Positions 30,546-41,811 of a DNA stretch of 64,000 nucleotides are shown in pieces. This DNA comes from Hexactinellida sp. DTS-2022 (taxonomy: Eukaryota > Porifera > Hexactinellida). Positions within the stretch are counted from its first letter, which is position 1. Every line of letters begins with the position of its first letter. The position numbers were made by a program, and so were the translations under genes. Location: contig JAPNXP010000001.1 in assembly GCA_028753945.1 (NCBI GenBank), forward strand, positions 8,608,501 to 8,672,500, written 5' to 3'. The notes under the pieces were generated by a model, which searched no databases, was not told the DNA's origin, and saw only the letters and a program-made list of their open reading frames with translations.

Positions 30546-31838
30546 ATGTTTCTATTTATCCTACCGATTTCTATTTTCCTGCTACTCTGCAGTTATGCCC
30601 CTGTGGTTCATGGAATTTGCGATGAGCCAGAATTTACTTGTAGTACTTTTTCTACTACCAGTACCTGTACAATCATGGCATCTAACGGAACCAGAACAAG
30701 CTACCTTATAAAGAAGTGTTCTACTGAGTTAGCAGTGACTGGGGTAACTTATATTACCTTTATGGTGAATTTGGCGGAGAATAATGAAACTATCACACTG
30801 GATATAGCTGGAGGTATATCTCAATTAGTTATGAATTTTTATGATACAATCTCTATTGAATTCGACAAGACTCAAATTGACATCCGAAGACTATTTTTAG
30901 TTGCATACAATCTTGATGTTATATATTGTTCCTATGATTTCTTAAACTATTTCCCAAGCGTTACATACCTCGTTATACAAAACTTTGTATTCGATCGCTT
31001 TCCATACTTAAACCCGACAAATTTAACAGACCTGTATCTTTACTACCTTACGCTACCTAATGTCGTAACCATTCTGCCGTCCATGCTTATTCTACCTAAC
31101 TTGAGTACGTTAGGATTGTCGCAGTTAGAAGACGCACAATGGTATAATGTTATTCCCAGCAGTTTCGAGAATATTCCTATTAATTATTTATCTCTGGAAG
31201 GAATACAATACCTCTATAGTTACCAGTTTGCTACCTTGTCAAGTTTGAGAAGATTGGAATTGTCCAATTTTTTCACCGATTTCGCTTTTGAAGATAACGC
31301 GCTATCTGGATTAGATGAATTGACATATTTAGCTACTCTGTACTACTTGCAAGCAAATTTATATTTTATTTCCCAAGAGACCTTTCCAAATCTCACAGAA
31401 TTCGATTTAAGTGATTCTTCTGTAACTACACTCGAACAAAGATTTTTTGAGAAACAGAAAGAATTAGCCACAGTAATTGGTGATTCTAATCCATTCCATT
31501 GTGACTGTGAGATGGCATGGGTTAGTCATGTTACTGCTAATCTAGGTTGGTATGTTACTGGCGAATGTGATACCCCTTCCAGTTTGAATGGGAACTCAAT
31601 AACTGATAGTTCCAATTACGTGAATTGTCCCAATAACCAATCCTATCATTGTTTCAATGATACTTTCATTTGTCCTTCGGAGAGCATCTGTGTCAACACA
31701 GCAAACAGTGCTTACTGTGAATGCCTTGATGGATACATACAATTAGATATGTTATCCTGTGTCTCAGGTGTTACTCTTCTGAACGCACCTATAATTCTTG
31801 CACTCTTCTCTCTACTAATGCAAACCTCATTTATATGA
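30546..31838 (+). CDS. Secreted or GPI-anchored leucine-rich repeat and EGF-like protein
   Basis: A 430-residue single-exon gene of unknown specific function. Residues 1-23 form a signal peptide (hydrophobic core FLFILPISIFLLLCSYA). Irregular leucine-rich repeats cover about 120-315 (for example LTDLYLYYLTLPN, LSTLGLSQL, LRRLELSNF). An LRR C-terminal cap begins NPFHCDCEMAWV (about 318), followed by one EGF-like module (about 367-405) with six cysteines. The last 20 or so residues are hydrophobic and could be a GPI-anchor signal. N-glycosylation sites are frequent. The gene is AT-rich compared with the housekeeping genes. Broken relatives lie downstream at 32400-32635 and 34880-36382, which suggests an expanding and decaying family. 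Confidence 0.8.
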   Translation: MFLFILPISIFLLLCSYAPVVHGICDEPEFTCSTFSTTSTCTIMASNGTRTSYLIKKCSTELAVTGVTYITFMVNLAENNETITLDIAGGISQLVMNFYDTISIEFDKTQIDIRRLFLVAYNLDVIYCSYDFLNYFPSVTYLVIQNFVFDRFPYLNPTNLTDLYLYYLTLPNVVTILPSMLILPNLSTLGLSQLEDAQWYNVIPSSFENIPINYLSLEGIQYLYSYQFATLSSLRRLELSNFFTDFAFEDNALSGLDELTYLATLYYLQANLYFISQETFPNLTEFDLSDSSVTTLEQRFFEKQKELATVIGDSNPFHCDCEMAWVSHVTANLGWYVTGECDTPSSLNGNSITDSSNYVNCPNNQSYHCFNDTFICPSESICVNTANSAYCECLDGYIQLDMLSCVSGVTLLNAPIILALFSLLMQTSFI

Positions 31839-32399
31839 TTTCTCGTATACGACTAACTCTATTTATTCTTATTATTTATTTTCTACACTTATTTTATACG
31901 TACTATTCATTTTCTACACTTATTTTATACGTACTATTCTTTTCGAATTTATATCTTTTATTTATTTCAATGATTTCAATGACCCCCTCTACATTTTCAT
32001 TCTTAAATCGATTTCTCCAAACGAATGGATCTGTTTCTTACAGTCTCCAAATTGCTTCCAAACTACAGCTCATTTAGATCGACACTAATTTCATCGATCC
32101 AACTCAATTCAACTTGCAGAGATGGAACCGGTCGGGATTTTCATGACCCAAACCGACCGGTCAATCATAGCTAGCAATAATTTATAAATAATAGAAAACA
32201 AATTATGATATTATGATATCGAATAGATCATATAGAGATCTCGGCCGGCCGGTCAAGGTTCCGACCGGTTCCGTCTCGTACAGAATCTGGGAATCTGTTC
32301 AGTTCGACACAAGCACTGACATTCTATCGGAACGATTCCTCTAAAGTCCTGTCATATATCGATCTAATTAGAGAAACTGCATATTGCACTTCAGAAATA
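31839..32399. other. Intergenic; no intact gene
   Basis: The 3' flank of the LRR gene. It contains a duplicated block with TTTTCTACACTTATTTTATACG (two copies between 31876 and 31940), and ACCGGTCGG / CCGACCGG inverted words around 32128-32275. No coding sequence can be defended. Confidence 0.5.
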
Positions 32400-32635
32400 T
32401 AGAGTTTGAAGAATCTGGAATTAATTACGACACTCTGGTACCAGCTTTGTATCAGCTGACACAATTAACAGGGATATACTTATTTGACATTCCTAATAAA
32501 TACACTCATTCTGTCTAACTTGTGTTACCTCAAATTCTCTAACTTGCAAGAAATTAGAATCTATAACTTATCACTACTGCCTGCAATTAGTAAGCTAATT
32601 AATATCACATCTGAAGATATCAGATTTTAAAGAGT
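32400..32635 (+). pseudogene. Remnant of a leucine-rich repeat gene
   Basis: Conceptual translation gives LRR-like pieces such as LVPALYQLTQLTGIYLFDIP and FSNLQEIRIYNLSLLPAISK in different frames, with stops between them. The 3' side is cut off by the HINE-like copy at 32636. The piece resembles the family of 30546-31838 in style, not closely in sequence. Confidence 0.55.
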
Positions 32636-33577
32636 ACGAGCCCTTCGGTCTCGGTCGCTTTGCGACAGATCGGTGCTACGCACCTCAAGTTAACGGCGCT
32701 GTGCGGCCTTACTCCTCACATTTTCTACCATGGAAATGGTAGAAAGGGACGTTATGATTTTGATTTTCATTAATTTGTTTACCTATTTGTGTAAACCACA
32801 ACAACAACAAATACTCATATTAGAATTTTATAATGCGAAATTCGTGTTCAGCACACTTGTTTACTTATAATACCCATTGAAAGCTAACTTCTAGGTTGAT
32901 TTTGAATTTTCATAAATTTGTTTACCTATTTTGTGTAAACAACAACAACAAATATTCCTATTATAAATTTTTAAACGCGAAAATCGTCTTCAGCATACTT
33001 GTTTACCTATAATACCCGTTGGAAGCTAACTTCTAGGTTGATTTTGAATTTTCATAAATTTGTTTACCTATTTTGTGTAAACAACAACAACAAATATTCA
33101 TATTATAAATTTTTAAACGCGAAATTCGTGTTCAGCATACTTGTTTACCTATAATACACGTTGAAAGCTAACTTCTAGGTTGATTTTGAATTTTCATTAA
33201 TTTGTTTACCTATTTTGTGTAGACAACAACAACAAATATTCCTATTACGTTTATATTTTTAAACGCGAAAATCGTCTTCAGCATACTTGTTTACCTATAC
33301 TACCCGTTGGAAGCTAACTTCTAGGTTGATTTTGAATTTTCATAAATTTGTTTACCTATTTTGTGTAAACAACAACAACAAATATTAATATGAGAAATTT
33401 ATAATCGCGAAATTCGTGTTCGGCATACTTGTTTACCTATTATAACATTTGAAAGTTAGTTTATATCCCAATATTAATTGCGGTTTCTATTCCCCCGTCA
33501 CTTTAATATAATCCGGACAAACACACACACACACAAACACACACACAAACACACAAACAACAATCGAGATTTAATAA
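32636..33577 (-). mobile_element. HINE-like element, complete copy with five 142-bp core repeats
   Basis: Reverse-orientation relative of 17911-22395. The GC-rich palindromic end (GAGCCCTTCGGTCTCGG) is at 32640-32705, core units recur at 32856, 32998, 33140, 33287 and 33428, the (AC)n tract is at about 33521-33560 and the end ACAATCGAGATTTAATA at about 33560-33577. Confidence 0.7.
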
Positions 33578-33712
33578 TACGAGCCCTTCGGTCTCGGTCG
33601 CTTCGCGACGGATCACTCTCTCACAAAAGTCGCTTCGCGACTTTTGTTCGTTCGTGTTAGGCACTACGCGATACAATTAACGGCCGCTTCGCGGCCTTTC
33701 CCTTCCCAAAAA
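33578..33712. repeat. Cluster of TTCG-loop palindromes (HINE-like end)
   Basis: A string of short perfect stems with TTCG-type loops: GTCGCTTCGCGAC, AAAAGTCGCTTCGCGACTTTT and GGCCGCTTCGCGGCC, led by GAGCCCTTCGGTCTCGG. It is the GC-rich terminus of a second element placed directly against 32636-33577. Confidence 0.8.
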
Positions 33713-34869
33713 GCTATAATATTACTAATGAGTTCACCTGTGGCTAGTGAATTACACACTGTGACTTAATAACGCGTGCCTAAAATTCATTTTGGGTTGT
33801 GATTACTGTAATTTGTTTGGGGAATTATGTTGAGTAAGTTATTCTCGTTGCTCAATAGTTATTAATTATTAGTTAATTAATAGCTCAATAGTTCTTAAGG
33901 GTAGCTCGTTCAGCTATATTAAAGGTTAGCTTGTTAGCTCAATTAAATTGAGACATGTGGTTGGTAAATTATACGCAATTAATTATTTCAGTAAATTGTA
34001 TTGCAAAGTATTTTACTAACTCTGGGTGTAATCTCTCCATAATAATGGTTTAAAGAGGAGTTGCAAAATATTTGATTTAATAGTAATAAACATTTATAGA
34101 TCTCACCATAAACAATTCATTTTGCAGGAGCTGGGTTAGTGAATTATTTAATTTAATTGATAGCAATAATTAACATAATAAATCTCATCGTTAGGCAGAA
34201 CCAAAATCATAGATTACTTAACTTAATTCATTTCTAGTAGAAATCCTAGGGTGTAATAAATAAACAATGCATTAGGGACTCTAATATTATACTTATGTCA
34301 TTGACGTAAGCTAAATACATCACGAATAGAAATAAACTGATGGAAGCCAAACTGGATTAATCAAGTATGCAATTTCGGAAATATTGTAGGTGAAGATTAA
34401 ATCATAAACCTCAATATATGCAATGATGCAGCAATTGGAGGTTACATTTTTGTTATTGCCTGGCTCAGATTAAATGCGAAAATTATAAAAAATTCTAGAG
34501 ACATGCAATACATTCTGTTTTATAATGTGACAAAATTATTTATCGATTGAACCAAAAGTGTAAGAGCTGAATCCAAATTAGTTCCCACGTGACGTCACAT
34601 TCCCATAAATCGGAACACGTGTGTCTCATTGTATGTAGTGTTATCATCTAAAATTGTGGGCGAATCGAATAAAAACTGAAAGAGTTATTCCCAAATATGT
34701 GCCTTTATGACGTCATAATCCCGTTATTTCGCTTAGAAAACCAATAGATCGTTGTCGCAGTACAAAATTACCCCTGTATAAAAATTTTCAGCTTTCTGGG
34801 ACTCGTAGTCTTTTCAATTAATTCTGGACAAACACACAAACACACACACACACAACAATTCCGCTTTTA
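33713..34869. other. Intergenic repeat DNA, no gene
   Basis: AT-rich sequence. At 34800-34866 is another HINE-like terminus (TCTGGACAAACAC, an (AC)n tract, then ACAATTCCGCTTTTAATA), so much of this span may be the body of a different subfamily. Confidence 0.5.
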
Positions 34870-35056
34870 ATATACAGATAGATATGTACACAAATATCTC
34901 TAATTATCTGATACAACTAATTGATGCGAACAGAGACACATTAAGAGGTATAGTGTTACATAAATTAGAAAAGATTGGGTTCAGGAGTTAGCTATTTATT
35001 TATAACGCTCAATTATCTACCAGCTGATGAAGTCACTCAGTGGAGTTACACTGGAG

Positions 35057-35844
35057 CATGGCCTACTTAATATACGGCTATATATGTTCCCGAGAAGGCC
35101 AAGAAAGAAGAAGGCCAGTTTCTAATTTTCATTTTAGGATAAACTATGCCTCCTATTGTTGTTATTTGGGTTGTATATGGGGTAATCAACCATTGCGAGT
35201 CCAATGGAACCACTTTTGAGAATCTCAGATTTGTGGTTAAGCTGTTTAGGCGCAATTTAATGATGACACCACAAATATACAAAAATATAAACTTTGAGTA
35301 TAAAGAACTGCGAGAAAATGAAAATAATTTGCTAATATACTTCGAATACATTTTCCGGATATATATTGATAATGAATATATATAAACCAGCAATTATATA
35401 CGTTTTATGTACGAAAATAGTAAGTTTTAATTCGGATACTACTTGTATTTTAGCATGTGGTTGCTTTATAATTTTTCATTTTTTTTAGAATGTCGCCATT
35501 TTGTGATTTAGTAGCCTTTGGGGTATGAAATATATCCCTATATTAGTATTCCTATTATAAAATTATTAGAAAGTAGGAAGAAACTGAAATTAATGATATT
35601 TGAAAAAAATTCATTTTACCATAAATTGTTACCGTCATCATTAAATTGCGCCTAAACAGCTTAACCACAAATCTAATATTCTCAAAAGTGGTTCCATTGG
35701 ACTCGCAATGGTTGATTACCCCATATACAACCCAAATAACAACAATAGGTGGCATAGTTTATCCTAAAATGAAAATTAGAAACTGGCCTTCTTCTTTCTT
35801 GGCCTTCTCGGGAACATATATAGCCGTATATTAAGTAGGCCATG
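35057..35844. mobile_element. 788-bp DNA element with about 200-bp inverted ends
   Basis: Arms 35057-35270 and about 35630-35844 are inverted copies beginning CATGGCCTACTTAATATACGG. The target duplication is ACTGGAG (35050-35056 and 35845-35851). No transposase frame. Its left half recurs inverted at 1-490. Confidence 0.85.
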
Positions 35845-35974
35845 ACTGGAGTAATACACTCAGCAAACTTGTGTCATTAGTTGACTTGACTTTATGGGAT
35901 GTCTCACTCTATGACACAGGATTTTTCTCCTTGTGTGAAGGACTAATCAAGCATCCTGCTATTAGGATGCTAGA

Positions 35975-36181
35975 CAGTGGCGGCGCGGGGGGGGCAGCTG
36001 CCCCCCCCCCCCCCAGATTTTGGTTCGCCCCCCCGTTGGGGTGGCGAAAATCCAGTGTTTACATAAGAAAAGCGGCAGTTCCCAAGCAAGGAGGTTGGGA
36101 AATTATCATTACAACTGTATGCCCTCCCCCCCCAGCACATCCGTTCGCCCCCCTGAGGTTGCGTCGCTGGCGCCGCCCCTG
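35975..36181. mobile_element. 207-bp GC-rich hAT-like MITE
   Basis: Perfect 8-bp duplication ATGCTAGA at 35967-35974 and 36182-36189; ends CAGTGGCGGCGC and complement of GCGCCGCCCCTG. It splits an LRR-coding segment. Confidence 0.85.
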
Positions 36182-36508
36182 ATGCTAGACGTACGGAATT
36201 GCATGCTTACCTCTCTATCCTGTCTCCCTCTGATGCACCTCACATCTACTGTCTATCTGCTGGAGAGTCTGACCGTGAATGGACTCTCTGAGCCAGAAAA
36301 AGAATCTATCAAGCTACTGACAACAACAGCTGATGAGTATTGTATTAAGCATGATTTGGTATTTTTATCTCGTTTCTACTAGTTAGGTAAATAACATTCT
36401 GTTTCTATCCTTTGTAATTACTTCTCAATTTTTTCATTTATTTCCTTCCCTACACCTCGAGACAATATTTCTTATGAATATCCTCTGTTATGGATTTAGA
36501 ATTATTAA

Positions 36509-37385
36509 TTACGAGCCCTTCGGTCTCGGTCGCTTTGCGACAGATCGGTGCTACGCACCTCAAGTTAATCCCCACCGTTGCTACCATGGAAAATGTTAGA
36601 GGAAGTTATGTACAACTCTTTCTACCATTTCCATAGTTTTAACTTGTTTACGAATAATTCCCGTCGGAAGCAAACTTCTAGAATGATTTTGAATTTTTCG
36701 TTAATTTGTTTACATATTTTTGGTAAACAACATAACAACAACAAATATTCATATTAGAAATTAAAAAATGCGAAATTCGTGTTCAGCACACTTGTTTACC
36801 TATAATACCCTTTGAAAGCAAACTTCTAGGTGACTAGGTTGATTTCGAATTTCATTAATTTGTTTACCTATTTTGTGTAAACAACAACAACAACAAATAT
36901 TCATATTATAAATTTATAAACGCGAAATTCGTGTTCAGCACACTTGTTTACCAATAATACCCGTTGAAAGCTAACTTCTTGGAAGATTTTGAATTTCGTT
37001 AATTTGTTTACCTATTTTGTGTAAACAACAACAATAAATATTCATATTATAAGTTTATAGACGCGAAATTCGTGTTCAGCATACTTGTTTACCTATAATC
37101 CCGTTGAAAGCTAACTTCTAGGTTGATTTTGAATTTTCATTAATTTGTTTACCTATTTTGTGTAAACAACAACAACAAATATTAATATGAGAAATTTATA
37201 AACGCGAAATTCGTGTTCAGCATACTTGTTTACCTTAATAACATTTGTTTACCTATTATAACATTTGAAAGTTAGTTTATATTCCAATATTAATGCGGTT
37301 TCTATTCCCCCAATCACTTTAATACAATCCGGACAAACAAACACACACACACACACACAAACAAACAACAATCGAGATTTAATAA
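36509..37385 (-). mobile_element. HINE-like element, second reverse copy
   Basis: Same order as 32636-33577: GC-rich palindromic end at 36509-36565, core repeats (about 141 bp) from 36660 to 37260, (AC)n at 37334-37365, terminal ACAATCGAGATTTAATA, here followed by an inverted copy of the terminus. Confidence 0.7.
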
Positions 37386-37877
37386 TCTCGATTGTTGTTA
37401 GATTTAATAATATATGAGTGCTGTCCTTAGGTACACTAGTTAATGCAAATTAATATTCAAACAACTCAAATAAGATCTACTGTTGTAATTTTATTTAATA
37501 CAATATTATTGTATTAATTAATTGACTAATTCAGTTATTTGCCTGTAATGTTTATACTCTCTGTCTCCTACAGATCATAGTTATATGCTTGTGTATCCCA
37601 TAAAAATACTAAACTACATTTTGATTCGCGTGATAACAATTCGCTTTCTGCAAATAATTTGCTTGGATCAAATTTTACTTTAAATGTTGCCTAATGAAAG
37701 TAACTTGCTAATAACTTAGAAATAAGCCATGCTACTACGTATTAGAGGAGCAATTGCTTTAGCCGAATACTACTGTATTTCTTCTCTTTGAGTTTTTGAT
37801 TAAGTTTATTAAAAAACAGTCTTGTTATACTTCTTGTACTCCTAACTATTTAACTTCGATTGATTATACATAGTACG

Positions 37878-38160
37878 CAGTAGCGGATTAACCATGGCGC
37901 ACTTGGCGCACATGCGCCAGGCCCATGAATTCTAGGGGGCCCAACAAAAAACATCAGAATTGTCACATATGCGACAATTCTGATATACTAAATTTTCATT
38001 GATTTTGCATACATTTGAAGCAAAATTATATACAATCTATATTTTAAATTCATGCTCGCAATTTAAATATGTTTTATCTATTCCTAAATTATTTTCACTC
38101 ATACATGGGGCCCAAAATCCCGGCTTGCGCCAGGGCCCGCTCATAGTTAATCCGGCACTG
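37878..38160. mobile_element. 283-bp hAT-like MITE
   Basis: Perfect 8-bp duplication ATAGTACG at 37870-37877 and 38161-38168; 19-bp inverted ends CAGTAGCGGATTAACCATG and complement of CATAGTTAATCCGGCACTG. Confidence 0.9.
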
Positions 38161-38704
38161 ATAGTACGTAGTTAACATAGTTTGCTAAATGTAGTTTAGA
38201 CTTCCGAAAATGGCATATTTTAGTAAGCAGTGGTTCCAAAGCTTTTGTATCCCCCAATATCCTGCCAAAAAGAGAAAACTTTTAACACTTTAGTAGATTT
38301 GACATTTAAAAATTTAAGTTTTATATTGCTAGAATCAATCCAACGTAATGTACAAATTATAAACTGTGTAAAGTGGGATTATAAAAAATCCCTAAAAACA
38401 ATTACAATTGCATCTGAATTTACTCGTATCAGCTTCTTGTTATAGTAAAATAATTTACAGTTTTTACAACAATAGTGTTCCTATAGGATTATAATACTAT
38501 ATCTTGATAGTGTAATAGTGCATGTTGGGACGCTCATGCCTATGCTGAACATGAATTAATGCATGCCAGGGCCCTGGTAAGGGTCAGTTATTGCTTATAT
38601 TCCAGGTACTTGTCCAATAAGTTATTAAATATGACACGTTAATGGATTGCTTCTTTACTACGTAAGCTCAAGTTGATTAATTAATAATACACTCGGAATA
38701 TCAG

Positions 38705-39739
38705 ATGTTGCGATTGCGTATATTCGGTCAAAGGATCGGGTTTGCTTGTCAGAGAGGATTCTCTAAGAAGAGTACGAAAGAAAGCGAAATTGAATTCGCA
38801 CATAGCGTAAGTAGGATGCACTCTATGTTCTTCAGTGTGGCCTGCACATTCCTCATTCCATTCGGAGCCTTCCTTTACTACAAGAGGAGCAAAGCTGATT
38901 GCGCAAGCACACGACAGGATTGGTTGCAAAAATCCTGCGTTATCACGGGAGCAGCCGGAGACATAGGATCTGCAACAGCGCGAAATTTCGCGAGGAAAGG
39001 GACCGATCTCTTGCTAGTGGACCTCCCTTCGCAATCGCTCCGTCTCAAAGAACTGCAAGGACAGCTGCAGACCTTGAACCCTGAGGGACGCGTGCTCGTG
39101 TTCGAAGGAGACGTCACGTCGCCAGATGACGTCAGAGGGTTTGTGAACAGAGCTGTGACGCAGTTTGGCAAAATTAACTTTTTCTTTAACAACGCGGGGG
39201 TGCAAGGAGACCTCCTGCCAGTGCAGGAGCAGGATGACGCCAGATTCCTGTCCCTCCTCAGGGTTAACGTGCTGGGAGTGTTCCTGGGGATAAAGTACGT
39301 GTCTCGGGCCATGATAGAGACGCGGTCCGGGGGCGTTATTGTCAACACTGCTAGTTTAGCCGGCATACTTGGCCCTTCTGAGATGAGCGCGTACTCCGCC
39401 TCTAAGTTTGCTGTTGTGGGTCTAACGAAGTCGTCTGCTAAGGACCTCGCGCCCTACGACATCCGAGTGTGTGCTGTCGCGCCTGGACTCCTGGAGGGTC
39501 GCATGTGGGAGACGCAAGTGAGTGCCCGCATCCTGTCCCGTCGGGCGGGGACAGGGGGACAGCGGGGGGTCTCGGCAGAGGAGCGGGGGGAGATGGAGAG
39601 ACACATGCTCAGCGCTACTCCCATGGGCAGACTAGGGACTCTTGAAGAGGTGGCTAGTGTTGTCACGTTCCTCTGCAGCGAAGACGCCTCTTATATTACA
39701 GGCGTGGTGTTACCGATTGACGGGGGGAGATTGCAGTGA
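38705..39739 (+). CDS. Membrane-anchored short-chain dehydrogenase/reductase
   Basis: A 344-residue single-exon gene. A basic N-terminus (MLRLRIFGQRIGFACQRGFSKK) could be a mitochondrial presequence and a hydrophobic segment at about 40-57 could anchor the protein. The SDR domain covers about 75-344: cofactor motif TGAAGDIG at 81-88, NNAG at 162-165, and the catalytic Ser with YSASK (Y230, K234), then the C-terminal ITGVVLPIDGG. A Gly/Glu-rich insert lies around 275-300. Asp in LLVDLPS after beta-2 suggests NAD rather than NADP. The exact family member and substrate cannot be named. The ATG at 38705 is the first in frame. Confidence 0.85.
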   Translation: MLRLRIFGQRIGFACQRGFSKKSTKESEIEFAHSVSRMHSMFFSVACTFLIPFGAFLYYKRSKADCASTRQDWLQKSCVITGAAGDIGSATARNFARKGTDLLLVDLPSQSLRLKELQGQLQTLNPEGRVLVFEGDVTSPDDVRGFVNRAVTQFGKINFFFNNAGVQGDLLPVQEQDDARFLSLLRVNVLGVFLGIKYVSRAMIETRSGGVIVNTASLAGILGPSEMSAYSASKFAVVGLTKSSAKDLAPYDIRVCAVAPGLLEGRMWETQVSARILSRRAGTGGQRGVSAEERGEMERHMLSATPMGRLGTLEEVASVVTFLCSEDASYITGVVLPIDGGRLQ

Positions 39740-40798
39740 TAATATTCGTTATATTTCGATTGTTAAATGAATTGCTAATTCTTATAGATCTACAGGTCTT
39801 GTAATCAGGGGCGGATCTAAAAACCCCAATAATGGTTTTTGATTCCATCCATTGACATTCAGCTGAATCTAGCTATAACACGGACTATTAACTATAGCTT
39901 TATAGTTATTATATATTAATTAGCATACAGAGTAGCCTACTCGCTATCTGGGCTGAGGCAATTCTAATTGTCATTGAGGTGGCGCTTAGACTCGAATTTA
40001 TTATAAGAATGACAGGCATCGATACACATACGGTCTCTATCATGGTATCAATATAATGTAGAGAAATGCGATTATGGACAAGAAGGGAAGTGGAAACTGT
40101 CAGTTTAGAGATTTTAAGCATTTTATTATGGAATGTCTCTAATTCAAGGAAGAAATACTGTTTCACTCTTTCACCGCTCAGATTAATCCCACAATACATG
40201 CAGGATTCCTTCTGTTTACGTCAGAAGAATTTGAAACCGTATTATTGTACAAGGTTTACTGGATTTCGAGAAGGCTTCAAACCAAGATGAATATAATGAA
40301 TCTAAGAGTACTTCAATAGTAATAAGTACCAATATATTTCATTTGGTGTACTTTAGATTGGACACTCTTACTGGCTAATTTAGGAATCTTGGATGTTCTG
40401 TTTTGCTCCTGTCATGTCCCGGAGGATAATATGAACCCTTTCTGTTAACTGATTGATAGTCAGTATTAATTTCATGAAACTAGCAGTCTATCAATGAATC
40501 TATTTGTAATTGAGACCAGTATTGCTAATTATTATCTTTATATCCCAAAAATACTATGACACACTAATCATATTTTCTGTTAATCCTTGGTAAATTTCGT
40601 TATTTCACAATATTTAAACATCATTGGCATATAATTTTTGAAAAACTATTGCTTTGTAGAATGCTGATATACCTTTAATAGTAACGGGTTATAACTTCTT
40701 TAAGACATGTTGCTGTTCTAGCCGTGCCTTGTCGCACGCGAGACATGGGGTACATGCCTTAAATTCTAATCTTTACTTTTTGCTTGTACGGACTAGGG
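39740..40798. other. Intergenic, nothing recognised apart from a MITE end
   Basis: AT-rich DNA. CAGGGGCGGATCTAAAAA at about 39808 resembles a single hAT MITE end. No gene is seen. Confidence 0.5.
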
Positions 40799-41811
40799 AT
40801 GGCATCTCTGCTAGACACGAGCCTGCAGGCCCCTTCCCTGGCCCCCGAGAGCGGGAGATCAGTTAAGATTCTTGTGCTGGGGGACTCCGAGGTGGGGAAG
40901 AGCTCTCTGGTGCATCTAATCTGCCACAAGTGTCCGCTCCCGCGCCCTCTGTACACCACTGGCTGCGGCCTGGATGTCAAAGTGCACGAGTATTTCCCAG
41001 ACAAGACGGATGTCGCGAGCAGAGAGCTGTTCTTCCTGGAGTTCTGGGACATAGGCGGATCCATCGCCTACCAAAAGAGCAGGTAGGGCACCTCTGATAT
41101 TAATACGTAGTACCTACACGACCAAAAATAGGAAATTTGTGCCAGGATATCTCATAACAGGGATACATATCGATGTAAACCGGAAACCACAAGGGTTTCT
41201 AGTTTATAACGATATTATGATGTTTGAAGTCATTTCTGATCATACCAGTGTAGTAGCATTTGTGTTCTTGTCAACGATCCACTTGTGGCACAAGTGGCGC
41301 AATAATTCCGGTTATTGAAATGCTAATTTGGCGGGTGCATATTATCCATGGTATAATTTGTACTACTCTTAACAGATACCTCTTCTATGACTCGGCTGAC
41401 GGGATCATTCTGGTGCACGATTTAACTAACCGCAACTCACACGATAATCTGAAGAAATGGCTCAAGGGCGTGCTCTCCGAACGAACCAAAGTCCAAGGCA
41501 AGAAGGGCCACAAGTATACCAATTCAGATGACTATGGCAAAGGATTTGACGCAGAAATGTACACAAACTCGGCTCTCCCGGCGATTGTTATAGGCACGAA
41601 GAAGGACCAGTCTCGATCTAGCAACGAGTTGATCAGCCACAGCTCCCTGGCTAGCGACATCAACGCTCAGGTTATAGCTGTCAACTGCCGCAAGGCTTCG
41701 GACTTCACTCCAGGGGCGCCAGAGATGCAGTGCTTGAACAATTTCTTTGACAAGGTGATAGAGCTCACTCGCCGCAGAAAAACGCATCTTGCTTACTCGC
41801 CTTTTTCTTAA
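40799..41811 (+). CDS. RABL3: Rab-like protein 3
   Basis: Two exons, 40799-41082 and 41376-41811, joined within an Arg codon (AG|A) to give 239 residues; the human protein has 236. The G1 motif is GDSEVGKSS, and WDIGGS replaces the usual WDTAGQ, as in other RABL3 proteins. The second exon starts YLFYDSADGIILVHDLTN and has the G4 motif GTKKDQ. There is no C-terminal prenylation cysteine. RABL3 is an atypical small GTPase that in mammals binds RAP1GDS1 and affects Ras-family prenylation and lymphoid development. The intron has a GT donor and a TTAACAG acceptor. Confidence 0.93.

Larger units (their letters stand above)
34880..36382 (+). pseudogene. Leucine-rich repeat gene broken by two transposons
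   Basis: Pieces at about 34890-35000 (LIDANRDTLRGIVLHKLEKI), 35853-35974 (KLVSLVDLTLWDVSLYD, FFSLCEGLIKHPAIRML) and 36182-36382 (LLESLTVNGLSEPEKESIK) read as LRR-type segments in order. Two elements with clear target duplications interrupt it: 35057-35844 and 35975-36181. Stops also occur in the first piece (around 35000-35040), so the gene was decaying or had an intron there. The ancestral product is not identifiable. Confidence 0.6.
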
